This document shows, piece by piece, positions 32,922 through 42,894 of a stretch of DNA of 64,000 nt. Where the stretch lies: contig JACKBM010000006.1 in assembly GCA_020634575.1 (NCBI GenBank), positions 107,849 through 171,848 on the forward strand, in the 5' to 3' direction. Source of the stretch: Ardenticatenales bacterium. GTDB taxonomy: Bacteria > Chloroflexota > Anaerolineae > Promineifilales > Promineifilaceae. Within the stretch, counting starts at the first letter, position 1. Each line of letters begins with the position of its first letter. The notes below the pieces were generated by a model that worked only from the letters and a program-made list of their open reading frames with translations, did not search any database and was not told where the DNA came from. The translations under genes were made by a program, and so were the position numbers.

Positions 32922-35234
32922 GTGACAAATCGACAACCCTGGTTCGTATTGGGCCTGATCATCCTGGGCGTGATGGTTTTTGTGGCCGGCTCCGGCCGGT
33001 TCATGCAGACCGTCCTCGATGCCCAGACAGCCTCGTTGCCCGCTGGCGACGCCTTCCCGAACGAAATTGAAGGCTGGTGGCAGCCGGCCATAAACCGGTT
33101 GGCTACGCGCGAATATCAGTTTAGCCGGTTGGCCGACGGCCAGCTCGGGGCGCCAAATCGGGCCCAGGGCTTCCGGGCATCGCTGGGCGACAGTGGCCTG
33201 ACGCTGGCCGCACGCACGTCAGACGATTGGTCGGCCAGCCTGAGCTGGCACAACGGCGCTATCAGCCGCGATGGCCAGGCCGCACTCTTGCAGAATGAGG
33301 CTGGTGAGCTCCGGCTGGAGAATGACAGCCTGGGCTTAAAACAGCGTTACGCTGTGGCTGGGCGCGCCGATCTAAGCTGGCAGCTGGCGCTGGCGGGCCT
33401 GGACGCCGCCGTTTCTGCGGACGGCCAGCAGCTCCAACTGCAAAACATGGCCGGCAAGACAGTGCTCAGCCTGAACCTCCTGGCGCTGGAAGCAGCTGGT
33501 CAGGGGGTGACCGGCCGGTTCGTGCTGGATGGAGCCGCTCTGACCATCGCGACTGACGCAACCGGCCCATTGGCTCTGACCCTGAATGCTCAGTCTCCCG
33601 ATGGCCTGTCAACCACGCCGGTCTGGACGACCTATGGCCTCAATCATGAGGATCAATATGGGCTGGCGCTTAACGCTGCCGGCGACATCGACAACAATGG
33701 TTATGTGGACGTGATCGTGGGCGCGCCGTTCTATGATACCGGCGCCGCCGATGCCGGTGCTGTTTTTATCTACCACAATGACGCGGCCGGTCTGCCTATC
33801 ACGCCTACCCTGATTATCTCCGGCACCAATATCGGTGGTTGGTTTGGCCGCTCCGTGGCCGGGGCTGGCAATGTCAACGGCGATGAGTATGCCGATATCG
33901 TCATCGGCGCGCCGGGCGAGCTGAACCTGTCTGGCCTGGCGAGAGTTGGCGTCACGCATGTTTATCTGGGTTCGGCCAGCGGTATCTCCCTGACCAGTGG
34001 CGTGCGCAGCTTTGGCGCGGCCAATGGCAACCTGTTTGGCTACAGTGTCGCCGGCGCCGGCGATGTCGATTTTGATGGCTATGACGACATCGTTGTCGGC
34101 AGCCCGGGTTCCCAGGTGAATGGGCAAAGCGAAGGCTCGATTCATCTGTTTTATGGGTCTATCTCGGGCACGGCGGCAGTGGCGGATTGGAGCTTCCATT
34201 GCCAGCAGCTAGGCTGTGATCTGGGTGTTTCGGTCAGCGGCGCCGGCAATGTCAACGGGGATGATTATGCCGACTTCGTGGCGGGCGCCATCCACTTTGA
34301 CAGCAATCATGTCTATCCGGGCGGCGCCTATGATGAAGGCGCGGCGCTGGTCTTCCATGGCAGCTCGGCTGGACCGGGGAGTACGCCTGACCAGGTGTTG
34401 CAGCCGGGTGTGACGGACAGCCAGTCCGGTTTTGCCGTCGCCGGCATCGGCGATGTGAATGGCGATGGTTTTGATGACATTGGCATTGGTGCGCCCGGCG
34501 CGGCGGGGATTACGTCGACGGTCTACGTCTATCATGGCTCGAGCAGCCCGTCGGGAGGGCCGCCGGCCTGGTCGGCGACGGGTGTCTTCACGAACAGCAG
34601 CCTGGGCTTTGCCGTGGCACCGGCCGGTGACATCGATGGTGATGGTTTCGACGATCTAATCGTTGGCGACAATCAGATCAAAGGGCTCGAAGGACCTGGT
34701 GCGGCTTACGTTTTCCGCGGCACACCGTTCTCGCTGGAGACGGCCGCCGCCTGGCAGGTGATCGGCGAAGGCGACGGCTATTGGCTGGGTGGTTCCGTGG
34801 CTGGCGCCATGGACCTGAACAACGATGGCTATGATGATGTGCTGGTCGGTTCACCCCAATATGGCGAGGATCCCTATCCGGGCCTTGGTGAGGTTGTCAC
34901 TGGCACAGTCGGCGCCGCTTTTGCCTATCTGGGCGGTCCGGTTGACCCCATCACCGGCCTGGTTCTGACCCACACCCTGCCGACCTGGGCCGACGTCCCC
35001 ATCCAGTTCGACGCCATTATCGCCACGGGCCAATCGGTGACCTACACCTGGAATCTGGGTGATGGCACCCAGTTCAGCAGCTATTCAGCGACGATAAGCC
35101 ACATCTACGAGGCGCAGGGCTGGTACACGGTGACCGTCCGGGCCAGCAACCTGGTCAGCGTCATGACGACGACGCAGGTTCTGTCCGTGACCAAAACCTA
35201 TTTCAGCTTTTTGCCTATCGTCGTTAAAAACTAA
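32922..35234 (+). CDS. Secreted integrin-like FG-GAP protein with PKD domain
   Basis: 770 residues. AGGAGG at 32911-32916 favours the GTG at 32922 over the TTG three bases earlier. A signal segment (WFVLGLIILGVMVFVAG) is followed by about 200 residues of beta-rich sequence and then seven FG-GAP repeats of the integrin alpha type, with loops DIDNNGYVD, NVNGDEYAD, DVDFDGYDD, NVNGDDYAD, DVNGDGFDD, DIDGDGFDD and DLNNDGYDD. A PKD domain follows (QFDAIIATGQSVTYTWNLGD, then HIYEAQGWYTVTVRASN). The chain ends KTYFSFLPIVVKN, an LP-type tail as in three other secreted proteins of the window. Probably a surface adhesin; ligand unknown. Confidence 0.9.
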   Translation: MTNRQPWFVLGLIILGVMVFVAGSGRFMQTVLDAQTASLPAGDAFPNEIEGWWQPAINRLATREYQFSRLADGQLGAPNRAQGFRASLGDSGLTLAARTSDDWSASLSWHNGAISRDGQAALLQNEAGELRLENDSLGLKQRYAVAGRADLSWQLALAGLDAAVSADGQQLQLQNMAGKTVLSLNLLALEAAGQGVTGRFVLDGAALTIATDATGPLALTLNAQSPDGLSTTPVWTTYGLNHEDQYGLALNAAGDIDNNGYVDVIVGAPFYDTGAADAGAVFIYHNDAAGLPITPTLIISGTNIGGWFGRSVAGAGNVNGDEYADIVIGAPGELNLSGLARVGVTHVYLGSASGISLTSGVRSFGAANGNLFGYSVAGAGDVDFDGYDDIVVGSPGSQVNGQSEGSIHLFYGSISGTAAVADWSFHCQQLGCDLGVSVSGAGNVNGDDYADFVAGAIHFDSNHVYPGGAYDEGAALVFHGSSAGPGSTPDQVLQPGVTDSQSGFAVAGIGDVNGDGFDDIGIGAPGAAGITSTVYVYHGSSSPSGGPPAWSATGVFTNSSLGFAVAPAGDIDGDGFDDLIVGDNQIKGLEGPGAAYVFRGTPFSLETAAAWQVIGEGDGYWLGGSVAGAMDLNNDGYDDVLVGSPQYGEDPYPGLGEVVTGTVGAAFAYLGGPVDPITGLVLTHTLPTWADVPIQFDAIIATGQSVTYTWNLGDGTQFSSYSATISHIYEAQGWYTVTVRASNLVSVMTTTQVLSVTKTYFSFLPIVVKN

Positions 35235-35302
35235 TCAATTTTGGGGTGGCGGCAGCCAGCGGTTGCCGCCACCTGGCCTCGTTTGCGTTACAATCCGGCT
35301 CA

Positions 35303-36211
35303 ATGGTTGACCAAATCGTCCAATGGCTGGCGCCCTATGTGGCCATTAACCCCACGACCCTGGGACATTTTCTAAGCACAATTCTTATCCTGGTGCTGCT
35401 GTTTGTCGGCCGTATGTTGCTGCGCCGGCTCCTTTACCGGCGGCCAATCAGCCGGGAAAGCCGCTATCGCTGGCGCAAAAGCATCGACTACGGCTTTTAT
35501 ATCCTGGGGTTGATTCTGCTCAGCCAGGTCTGGTTGAACCGGACGCAGGGGCTGGCGACCTACCTTGGTTTGCTGACGGCTGGTCTGGCGGTGGCGCTGC
35601 AGGACCCGATCACGAACCTGGTGGGTTGGCTCTTCATCATGTGGCGGCGGCCTTTCGAGGTGGGTGACCGGATTGAAGTGGGCGATGTCGCAGGTGATGT
35701 GGTTGATGTCAGCCTCTTTCAGTTTACGTTGATGGAAGTGCGCAACTGGGTGGCGGCGGATCAGAGTACCGGCCGGATCATCCATCTACCCAATCGCCAC
35801 GTTTTCAGTCACCCCGTCGGCAATTTCACCCAGGGTCTGCCTTACATCTGGCACGAGATCCCCATCGAAGTCACCTTTGAAAGCAATTGGGAAAAGGCGA
35901 AGGCCTTGCTTCAAGAGATCGTCGAGCGCCACACCATCGAAACGGTCGAGCAGGCCAGCCGCCATGCCGCCGACCCGACCCGGCGCTACCTCGTCACCTA
36001 CGGCACCCTGACGCCGACGGTTTATACACGGGTGCAGGCCTCCGGCGTTCTGCTCACCATCCGTAGTCTCTGCGACCCCCGGCAGCGCCGCAACTTCGAC
36101 CAGACCATCTGGGAAGATACGCTGCGGGCCTTTGCCCAACACGACGACATCGATTTTGCCTATCCGACGCAGCGGTTTGTGTATCAGCCGCCCGCGGATG
36201 AGCGCCGATAG
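35303..36211 (+). CDS. MscS-family mechanosensitive ion channel
   Basis: About 302 residues from the ATG at 35303. Three hydrophobic helices in the first 125 residues end in the Gly/Ala-rich pore helix YLGLLTAGLAVALQDPITNLVGW, which is typical of MscS. The beta domain follows with RPFEVGDRIEVGDVAGDVVDV and the conserved PN of HLPNRHVFSHPVGNFTQG. The length and single pore helix match the small MscS subfamily. It releases solutes on hypo-osmotic shock. No clear ribosome site; a start at 35246 adds a non-membrane leader. Confidence 0.92.
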   Translation: MVDQIVQWLAPYVAINPTTLGHFLSTILILVLLFVGRMLLRRLLYRRPISRESRYRWRKSIDYGFYILGLILLSQVWLNRTQGLATYLGLLTAGLAVALQDPITNLVGWLFIMWRRPFEVGDRIEVGDVAGDVVDVSLFQFTLMEVRNWVAADQSTGRIIHLPNRHVFSHPVGNFTQGLPYIWHEIPIEVTFESNWEKAKALLQEIVERHTIETVEQASRHAADPTRRYLVTYGTLTPTVYTRVQASGVLLTIRSLCDPRQRRNFDQTIWEDTLRAFAQHDDIDFAYPTQRFVYQPPADERR

Positions 36212-36279
36212 CGATGCGCTGCGGCGCGTCTGCTGGTGGCAAATTTTAATGTTAAATGATCTGCGCCCACCCTGGTTCG

Positions 36280-36288
36280 TGCTATACT
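36280..36288 (+). promoter_or_regulatory. Candidate extended -10 promoter for dnaE
   Basis: TGCTATACT fits the extended -10 pattern TGnTATAnT, about 84 bases before the DnaE start codon. No -35 hexamer is seen at the usual distance, as is common for extended -10 promoters. Confidence 0.4.
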
Positions 36289-36371
36289 TGCTCGTGCGGG
36301 TTTGTACAACAAATCCCTCCTCGATCGGCGAGCAAAACAGACCACAACTGATAGTAATGTGCTGAAAACTC

Positions 36372-39300
36372 ATGTGTGAAAATTGCAGCGATTTTGTCCA
36401 CCTTCATACTCACAGCGAATATTCTCTTCTGGATGGACTGAGCCGGGTTGATGAACTTGTCTCCCGGGCTGCTGAACTGGGCCAGCCGGCCCTTGCCCTG
36501 ACCGACCACGGGGCGATGTATGGCACCATTGAGTTTTATCGCGCCTGCAAGGCTCACAACATCAAGCCGATTATCGGTCTAGAGACTTATATCGCCGCCC
36601 GTAAGATGACGGATCGGGACGCGACGCTGGACAAGAAGCGGTTCCATCTGCTGCTGCTGGCCCAGAACCAGACGGGCTACCTGAACCTGCTCCAGACCGC
36701 CAGCGCGGCCCAACTGGATGGCTACTATTACAAACCCCGGGTGGACCGCGATTTTCTCGCCACCCATGCCGAAGGTTTGATTGCGACCACTGGCTGCATG
36801 GCCGCCGAGATCCCCCAGGCGCTTCTCAACAACAACATGCCCCTGGCTAAACGGTTGATGGGGCAATATCTCGATATTTTTGGCAAGGACAATTTTTTCG
36901 TCGAGTTCCAGGAGCACCATATCCCGGAGCTGACGGATTTGAATCGCAAACTGCTGGAGCTGGCGCCTCATTTTGGCCTGGAGAAGAATTACATCGCCAC
37001 CAACGATGTGCATTACACCCGGGCTGAGGATGCGGATCCGCATGAGGTGCTGCTCTGCATCCAGACCAGCTCCACGGTTAATGCCCCCAAGCTGACCTTC
37101 TCCGACAAAGAGTATTACCTGAAATCGTCGGTGGAGATGAATGCGCTGTTTGGCGAGATCCCGGGCGCCCTGAGCAACAGCCTGCTGATTGCTGAACGCT
37201 GTAACGTGGACCTGGACAGCAAGGGTTACCATTTACCCCAGTTTGAAGTGCCGGAAGGGTTTAGCGCCGCCAGTTACCTGCGCCACCTTTGTGAGGAAGG
37301 GCTCAAGTGGCGCTATGGCGACGAGCGGGCCGCCCACAGCGAAGAGCTGCACAATCGGCTTAACCACGAACTCAACATCATCGGCACGATGGGGTTTGAC
37401 ACCTATTTCCTCATCGTCTGGGATCTGTGCGAATTTGCCCGGCGGACGCGCCGCTGGTGGGACGACAACGGGGCGCTGCTGTATCCGGGTCAGAGCTATG
37501 ATGAATGGGCCCGCAACGACATCTGGTGGAATACGCGGGGGTCAGCGGCCGGCTCGATCGTGGCCTACACCCTCGGTATCACCAGCATTGACCCGCTGGA
37601 GAATCAGCTCATCTTTGAGCGCTTCCTTAACCCCGGCCGCGTCTCCATGCCCGATATTGACCTGGACTACCCGGATGACCGGCGCCATGAGATGGTCGAG
37701 TACACCATGCGGCGTTACGGTGCTGACAAAGTGGCTCAGATCATCACCTTCGGGAAAATGAAAGCGCGGGCGGCTGTCCGTGATGTGGGCCGGGCGATGG
37801 ATATCCCGCTGGAGCGGGTGGACCAGATCGCCCGGATGATCCCGGCGGTAGCTGGTAAGAAAATATACATCAGCAACCTGTTCGAAGAAGGGCACGAGTT
37901 CCATTCCCGCGAATTTGTCGAGAGCTACAACAAAGATCCGCAGATGCGGGAGCTGATCGACATGGCCCAGCAGCTGGAAGGGGTCAGTCGCCATGCCTCC
38001 AGCCACGCCGCCGGCGTCATCATCTCTGACAAGCCGCTGGTGGAATATTGCCCGTTGAACCGGCCGACCAGCGGCAGCGAAGGGCTTGGCGGCCTGGACC
38101 GGGTGACCCAGTGGCCGATGGAGATCGTCGAGTCGATCGGGTTGCTCAAGGTGGATTTCCTGGGGCTGAGTACGCTGACCGTCCTGCGGACCGCCGCCCG
38201 GCTCATCGAAGAGCGGTACGGCATTGTCTATGAGATGGACAACATCCCCTATGACATGGGCCACGTCGGGCCGGACCCGAGCAAGGCGCCGGACAAGCTG
38301 TTCGATATGCTGGCTGAAGGGAACGTCGGCGGTGTCTTCCAGGTGGAAGGTGCGGGCATGCGCCGGCTGATGATGGAGATGCAACCACGGCGGTTTGACC
38401 ATATCGTGGCGGCGATTTCCCTGTACCGGCCGGGTCCCATGGAAAATATCCCGCTCTACATCGAGCGGATGCATTCAGAAATTTTCAAGGGCAAGGATAT
38501 CGTCCAATACCATACGCCCAAGCTGGAGACGGCGCTGAAGGATACCTACGGCATCATCGTCTACCAGGAGCAGATCATCCGTATCGCCACGGATCTGGCT
38601 GGTTATGAGCCGGGCGAGGCGGATATGATCCGCAAGGCGGTGGCCAAGAAGAAAGAAGCGTTGATGGAGGAGCACCGGGTCAAGTTCACGGATGGCGCCC
38701 TCTCACGCGGTGAGTCGGAAGAGGTCATCAACGCCATTTGGGACGATATCAAGTTTTTTGCCCGTTACGGCTTCCCCAAGGGGCATGCTGCTTCGTACGG
38801 GCGCATCACCTGCCAGACGGCCTTCCTCAAGGCGCATTACCCGGTCGAATATATGGCCGCCCTCCTCAGTGTTGAGCGGGAAAAGACGGAGAAGGTGCGC
38901 AAATACGTGGCTGAGGCCAAGAATCTGAATATCGGCATCGAGCCGCCCGACATTAACCTGTCCGGGTTGTCGTTTACGATTGAGGATGCGCAGGACCGGC
39001 CGGTTATCCGCTTCGGCATCGCCGCCATCAAAAACGTCGGCGAAGCGGCCGTCAACACGATCCTGGTTGAGCGCGAAGCCAACGGCCCCTTCAAATCGCT
39101 GCAAGATCTGGCCGACCGGGTTGATTTGCGCAAGGTCGGTAAGCGTGCCCTGGAGTTTATGATCAAGGGCCAGGTGTTCCGCCGCTGGGGTACCGTCGCG
39201 CAAATGTTGGACGGGCTGGACCGTATTGTCGCCGACAGTGGTAAGACGCATGAAGCCGCCTCAATTGGCCAGATGAGCCTGTTTGGCGCGCTTGGTGGCG

Positions 39301-40745
39301 GTGGCGGGAGCAACATGAAGCGGACCTCCACGCTGTTGCGGCCGACCGGCGAAGTGGCTGAGATCGAGCATAAGAAGCTGCTGGAGTGGGAAAAAGAGGC
39401 GCTGAGCGTCCACGTTTCCGAGCATCCGCTGGAGCGGCCCCTCGCTAAGATTGGTCCTTATGCCAACACCACGATTGGTGATTTGGATGCTAACTGGAAC
39501 GGCAAGCAGGTACGGCTGGCCGGCATGATTGCCTCTTTGCGGCCTTATACAACTAAAAAAGGCGATCCCATGGCCTTTGCTGCCCTGGAGGATCTCGAGG
39601 GGCAGGTGGACCTGGTTTTCTTCCCGCGCACCTGGCAGGCAACCCGCGAGCTTGTCGCTGTGGACCAGGTGATGCTGGTCATCGGCACAGTGCAGGCGAG
39701 CGAGGATCGGCTAACGATCCTGGTTGACACAGTCCGCACCAATCTGGATGTGGTCAGTTCGATGGATAGCATCCTGGAGCCCATGTTGCCCGGTCCCGGC
39801 ATTGAAGAACCTGAAGAAGAGACCTGGACGCCGCCGCCGCCCGCTGTGCCGCGTCGGCCGGCCGTGCCAGTGCAGGCGAAACAGCCCGTCGCCAAGCCAG
39901 AGGTGAGCAGTCAGCCTGCCGCTGCCAGCGTCTCTCAGAGCACGCCGGCGGCACCGGTGCGGCAGCGGATTTCGGTGCCACCAGAGCCGGTGGAACCGGC
40001 CGGTCCGCCGCCGAGTGTGAGCCAGCCAGCCGCGCCAGCAACCCCGCCCATCCGGCGGCGTATCTCCACGCCGCCCGAGCCAGTGGCCCCGGTCGAGGCA
40101 ACGGCATCAGTCGGCGACGCCGGCCCGCCGCCGCCGCCCAACTTTGACGAGGAGTTTGGTGGGGCGCCCGCGCCGGTGCAGCGCGTTGCCCGCCCGGCCG
40201 CGCCGCCTGCTTTTGAGGATGAGCCGGAACCGGCTGGCCGCAAGCTGGCTGAACCACGTTTGGCCGAGTCGCGCTATGAAAATGGCACGAATGGCAATGG
40301 CCACAGCAACGGCGTGAAGCACAATGGCAACGGAGCCAACGGCCATGCGGCCAATGGTAACGGAAGCCAGCATCAGGAGTCCCCGGCTGAGAGTCAGGTG
40401 TCGTTGCCGGTGGCTGAGGTCGAACAGGTTGCGCCCGTCGTGAGTCAAGCGCCTGTGCCGGTGGAGAACCCGGCGCCCACACCGCCGCCGCTGCCCAAAG
40501 TCGCGCCGCCGCGCCAGGGTCGGACAATTCGGGTGCAGCTCAACCCATTGGGTGATTGGCAAGATAGTTGCCGGCAGGCGCTGCACGTGGCCGCTCAGTT
40601 CACTGGCAATGATATGCTGGTGCTACACATCCCGGCCCACAAGTTGGAGATGTCCTTCCCCAACAAGCCGACCCTGTTCTGCCCCGAGCTGGCCGATGCG
40701 TTGGAGGCGATCCAGGGTGTTCGCCGGGTTGAGGTGGAGTTGTAG
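36372..40745 (+). CDS. dnaE: DNA polymerase III alpha subunit with long low-complexity C-terminal linker
   Basis: 1457 residues, the replicative polymerase. The PHP domain opens with FVHLHTHSEYSLLDG. The catalytic aspartates are in PDIDLD (Asp428 and Asp430), and the finger region GVFQVEGAGMRRLMM and HAAGVIISD are intact. The beta-clamp motif QMSLF is at 967-971, and the OB domain occupies about 1040-1125. Usual DnaE proteins end near 1150-1200 residues. Here a Pro/Ala/Val-rich stretch with runs of Asn-Gly (about 1136-1382) leads to a separate 75-residue C-terminal domain (IRVQLNPLGDWQDSCRQAL onwards). Start ATG at 36372 lacks a clear ribosome site. Polymerase assignment is certain; the meaning of the linker is open. 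Confidence 0.97.
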   Translation: MCENCSDFVHLHTHSEYSLLDGLSRVDELVSRAAELGQPALALTDHGAMYGTIEFYRACKAHNIKPIIGLETYIAARKMTDRDATLDKKRFHLLLLAQNQTGYLNLLQTASAAQLDGYYYKPRVDRDFLATHAEGLIATTGCMAAEIPQALLNNNMPLAKRLMGQYLDIFGKDNFFVEFQEHHIPELTDLNRKLLELAPHFGLEKNYIATNDVHYTRAEDADPHEVLLCIQTSSTVNAPKLTFSDKEYYLKSSVEMNALFGEIPGALSNSLLIAERCNVDLDSKGYHLPQFEVPEGFSAASYLRHLCEEGLKWRYGDERAAHSEELHNRLNHELNIIGTMGFDTYFLIVWDLCEFARRTRRWWDDNGALLYPGQSYDEWARNDIWWNTRGSAAGSIVAYTLGITSIDPLENQLIFERFLNPGRVSMPDIDLDYPDDRRHEMVEYTMRRYGADKVAQIITFGKMKARAAVRDVGRAMDIPLERVDQIARMIPAVAGKKIYISNLFEEGHEFHSREFVESYNKDPQMRELIDMAQQLEGVSRHASSHAAGVIISDKPLVEYCPLNRPTSGSEGLGGLDRVTQWPMEIVESIGLLKVDFLGLSTLTVLRTAARLIEERYGIVYEMDNIPYDMGHVGPDPSKAPDKLFDMLAEGNVGGVFQVEGAGMRRLMMEMQPRRFDHIVAAISLYRPGPMENIPLYIERMHSEIFKGKDIVQYHTPKLETALKDTYGIIVYQEQIIRIATDLAGYEPGEADMIRKAVAKKKEALMEEHRVKFTDGALSRGESEEVINAIWDDIKFFARYGFPKGHAASYGRITCQTAFLKAHYPVEYMAALLSVEREKTEKVRKYVAEAKNLNIGIEPPDINLSGLSFTIEDAQDRPVIRFGIAAIKNVGEAAVNTILVEREANGPFKSLQDLADRVDLRKVGKRALEFMIKGQVFRRWGTVAQMLDGLDRIVADSGKTHEAASIGQMSLFGALGGGGGSNMKRTSTLLRPTGEVAEIEHKKLLEWEKEALSVHVSEHPLERPLAKIGPYANTTIGDLDANWNGKQVRLAGMIASLRPYTTKKGDPMAFAALEDLEGQVDLVFFPRTWQATRELVAVDQVMLVIGTVQASEDRLTILVDTVRTNLDVVSSMDSILEPMLPGPGIEEPEEETWTPPPPAVPRRPAVPVQAKQPVAKPEVSSQPAAASVSQSTPAAPVRQRISVPPEPVEPAGPPPSVSQPAAPATPPIRRRISTPPEPVAPVEATASVGDAGPPPPPNFDEEFGGAPAPVQRVARPAAPPAFEDEPEPAGRKLAEPRLAESRYENGTNGNGHSNGVKHNGNGANGHAANGNGSQHQESPAESQVSLPVAEVEQVAPVVSQAPVPVENPAPTPPPLPKVAPPRQGRTIRVQLNPLGDWQDSCRQALHVAAQFTGNDMLVLHIPAHKLEMSFPNKPTLFCPELADALEAIQGVRRVEVEL

Positions 40746-40777
40746 CCAGGCGTTCGCAACGTGAAATACCCCCGTAG

Positions 40778-40802
40778 AGACGCGCCGCTGGCGCGTCTTT
40801 TT
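40778..40802 (+). terminator. Terminator-like palindrome after dnaE
   Basis: AGACGCGCC (40778-40786) and GGCGCGTCT (40790-40798) form a nine-base stem with a three-base loop, followed by T residues to 40802. It belongs to the same GTAGAG-CG-GCC palindrome family as 40885-40905 and 47982-48020. Confidence 0.75.
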
Positions 40803-40884
40803 GCGTTTATCGTGTTTGGCGTGGTCGTTGGGAGTGGCGTGTTGGTGTGCCTATGGGGAGTAGGGCGCGGAGGGGCGTTGTGGG

Positions 40885-40905
40885 AGACGCGCCAGCGGCG
40901 CGTCT
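40885..40905. repeat. Palindromic repeat, GACGCGCC family
   Basis: AGACGCGCC-AGC-GGCGCGTCT, a perfect nine-base stem nine bases after the stop of the M19 dipeptidase gene (minus strand). With the copy at 40778 it closes the convergent dnaE/dipeptidase junction. Confidence 0.75.
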
Positions 40906-40913
40906 GTACGGGG

Positions 40914-41996
40914 CTAGCCTGGCCAGGTGTGGCGGAGGGTGCGGAGCCAGTTGCCGCTCATGATCTGGTCGATGTGGGTGGGGTCGTAGCCGCGTTCGGT
41001 GAGGGCGGTGGCGATTTGGGGGAGGTCGGCGGCGGAGTCCAGGCCGTGGGGGATGTCCAGCAGGCCGAAACCGCCGTCGAGGTCGCTGCCGAGGCCGGCG
41101 TGGTCGGCGCTGCCGGTGATCTGGCAAATGTGGTCGATATGGGCCACGATGTGTTCCAGGGTCACCCGTTCGCGCCGCTCGCCCGGGCGATGCCCTTTGC
41201 GCAGGAAACTATTATTCAGCACGATGCCGCAAACGCCGCCTCGTTCGGCCAGAGCCCGTAACTGGCTATCGCTGAGCTGGCGTTCGCCCGGGACCAGGGC
41301 GCGGGCGTTGCAATGGGTGGCCACGATGGTGCCACCATAACGCTCCAAAGCTTCAAAGCTGGCTTTTTCGCTGAGGTGGGTGATGTCCAGGATGAAGCCG
41401 AGGTCGGCCATGATCTCCATCAGGGCAAAGCCGTCCTTGCTGAACCCCTCACGGCCATCCCAGGCGCCGGCGGCGTAACGGGTGTTGCTCCAGGCCGGGC
41501 CAATCAGCCGCAAACCACGTTCGTACCACTCCTCCAGCTCTTCCGGCGCCCGAATGGGATCGGCCCCTTCCATCAGGGGGATAAGCCCGAGCAAACGCGC
41601 GGGTTCGGTCTCGTCCTCCGTAGGTTGGTGGCTGGCGATGACCTCTTCCAGCGTGGCCAGGTCCGTGACCAGGCGAATGTAATCCACCTCATCGGCCAGA
41701 CGTTTGTAGTAATCAAGTTGTTGGCCGGCGGCGCGGTAGGCGCTTTGCTGGTCCTTGTAGGTGACAGCTTCGCTGGCCCCCATGCCGCTGGCGTAGCGTT
41801 CCGGCAAGGTGAACAGGGTGGCGCAAACCAGGCCGATGCCACCTTCCCGCAGGGCGGGTAGGCTGGTGGTGGCGATGCCGGCCGGGTTTGGCCGCCGGCG
41901 CCGTTCTTTATGGCGCAACTCAGCCACGGGCAGGCGGAGGTCGCGGCCGTAGCCGATGGCGCTGAAGGCCAGGTCGAGGTGGGCGTCGAAAAGCAT
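40914..41996 (-). CDS. Membrane dipeptidase (peptidase family M19)
   Basis: 360-residue zinc dipeptidase of the renal dipeptidase family, which cleaves dipeptides and is often active on D-amino-acid or beta-lactam-like bonds. DAHLD at residues 4-8 gives the first metal ligands (His6, Asp8). The bridging Glu is in LIPLMEGAD and further His ligands are in DITHLS and ATHCNARAL. The C-terminal GLGSDLDGGFG is also family-typical. No signal peptide, so it is probably cytoplasmic. Start ATG at 41996; the nfo gene ends 17 bases before it on the same strand, so the two may share a transcript. Confidence 0.93.
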   Translation of the reverse strand: MLFDAHLDLAFSAIGYGRDLRLPVAELRHKERRRRPNPAGIATTSLPALREGGIGLVCATLFTLPERYASGMGASEAVTYKDQQSAYRAAGQQLDYYKRLADEVDYIRLVTDLATLEEVIASHQPTEDETEPARLLGLIPLMEGADPIRAPEELEEWYERGLRLIGPAWSNTRYAAGAWDGREGFSKDGFALMEIMADLGFILDITHLSEKASFEALERYGGTIVATHCNARALVPGERQLSDSQLRALAERGGVCGIVLNNSFLRKGHRPGERRERVTLEHIVAHIDHICQITGSADHAGLGSDLDGGFGLLDIPHGLDSAADLPQIATALTERGYDPTHIDQIMSGNWLRTLRHTWPG

Positions 41997-42012
41997 AGCT
42001 GTTAGCTAATAG

Positions 42013-42879
42013 CTATTTTCTTAGCTCCTTGAGCACGGCCAGGTTGATCGGATCCATTTCGATTTCGGCGCCGTTATCGTCTTCTTCGGTTTTGGGCGTT
42101 TCGAGGTGGGCCGCGTGGGCCGCCCAGCGGGGGTCGTTGACGAAGTTGGCGAAGCCATCCCGGCCGATCTCGCCCCGGCCGATATGTTCGTGCCGGTCTT
42201 TCTGTTCGCCGAGCCCAAATTTGGAGTCATTGAAGTGGAAAAACTTGATCTGGTCGAGGCCCACGGTGCGGTCAAATTCGGCCATGGTGGCTTCGTAGCC
42301 GGCGGGGGTGCGAAAGTCGTAGCCGGCAGCGAAGATGTGGCAGGTGTCCAGGCAGACGCCGAGGCGATCCGGCCGGTCACACTTGTCCAGAATGTAAGCC
42401 AGGTGCTCAAATTTGTAGCCCAGGTTGGTGCCCTGACCGGCCATTGTTTCGAGGCAAACAACCGTCTGGCAGCCCGGCATTTCCACCAGCAGGCGCTGCA
42501 GCGCCTCTACGATTTTGTCCAGGCCGGCCTCTTCGCCGGAACCGACGTGGGAGCCGGGATGGAAGGTGAGCAGGGGAATACCCAGGGCATCAGCCCGTTC
42601 CACTTCGACTTTGAGCGCCTGGTAGGATTTTTCCCACAGCTCTGTTTTGGGAGAGGCGATGTTGATAAGGTAGCTCGCGTGTACGGCTACCGGATCCACT
42701 GATGGGTGGGCTTCGCCGGCCGCCTTAAATGCCTCAATCTCATCAGCCGAGAGCGGTTTGGCTTTCCATTGCCGGTTGCTCTTGGTAAAGATGAGCATGG
42801 TCTCGCAGTCGATTTCAGCAGCGCGACCGTAGGCCTGGTCAACGCCGCCGGCAGCGCTCATGTGCGCACCAAACTTCAT
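42013..42879 (-). CDS. nfo: Endonuclease IV (AP endonuclease)
   Basis: 288 residues, a trinuclear-zinc enzyme that cuts DNA 5' to abasic sites. All metal-binding segments of the family are present in order: VHASYLIN, FHPGSHVG, CLETMAGQG, CLDTCHIFAAGYD, FHFNDSK, DRHEHIGRGEIG and LETPKTEEDD. ATG at 42879 with AAGGAG six bases upstream. The 73-residue gene before it ends 15 bases upstream, suggesting a two- or three-gene operon with the dipeptidase. Confidence 0.97.
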   Translation of the reverse strand: MKFGAHMSAAGGVDQAYGRAAEIDCETMLIFTKSNRQWKAKPLSADEIEAFKAAGEAHPSVDPVAVHASYLINIASPKTELWEKSYQALKVEVERADALGIPLLTFHPGSHVGSGEEAGLDKIVEALQRLLVEMPGCQTVVCLETMAGQGTNLGYKFEHLAYILDKCDRPDRLGVCLDTCHIFAAGYDFRTPAGYEATMAEFDRTVGLDQIKFFHFNDSKFGLGEQKDRHEHIGRGEIGRDGFANFVNDPRWAAHAAHLETPKTEEDDNGAEIEMDPINLAVLKELRK

Positions 42880-42894
42880 AGAGAACTCCTTGGA

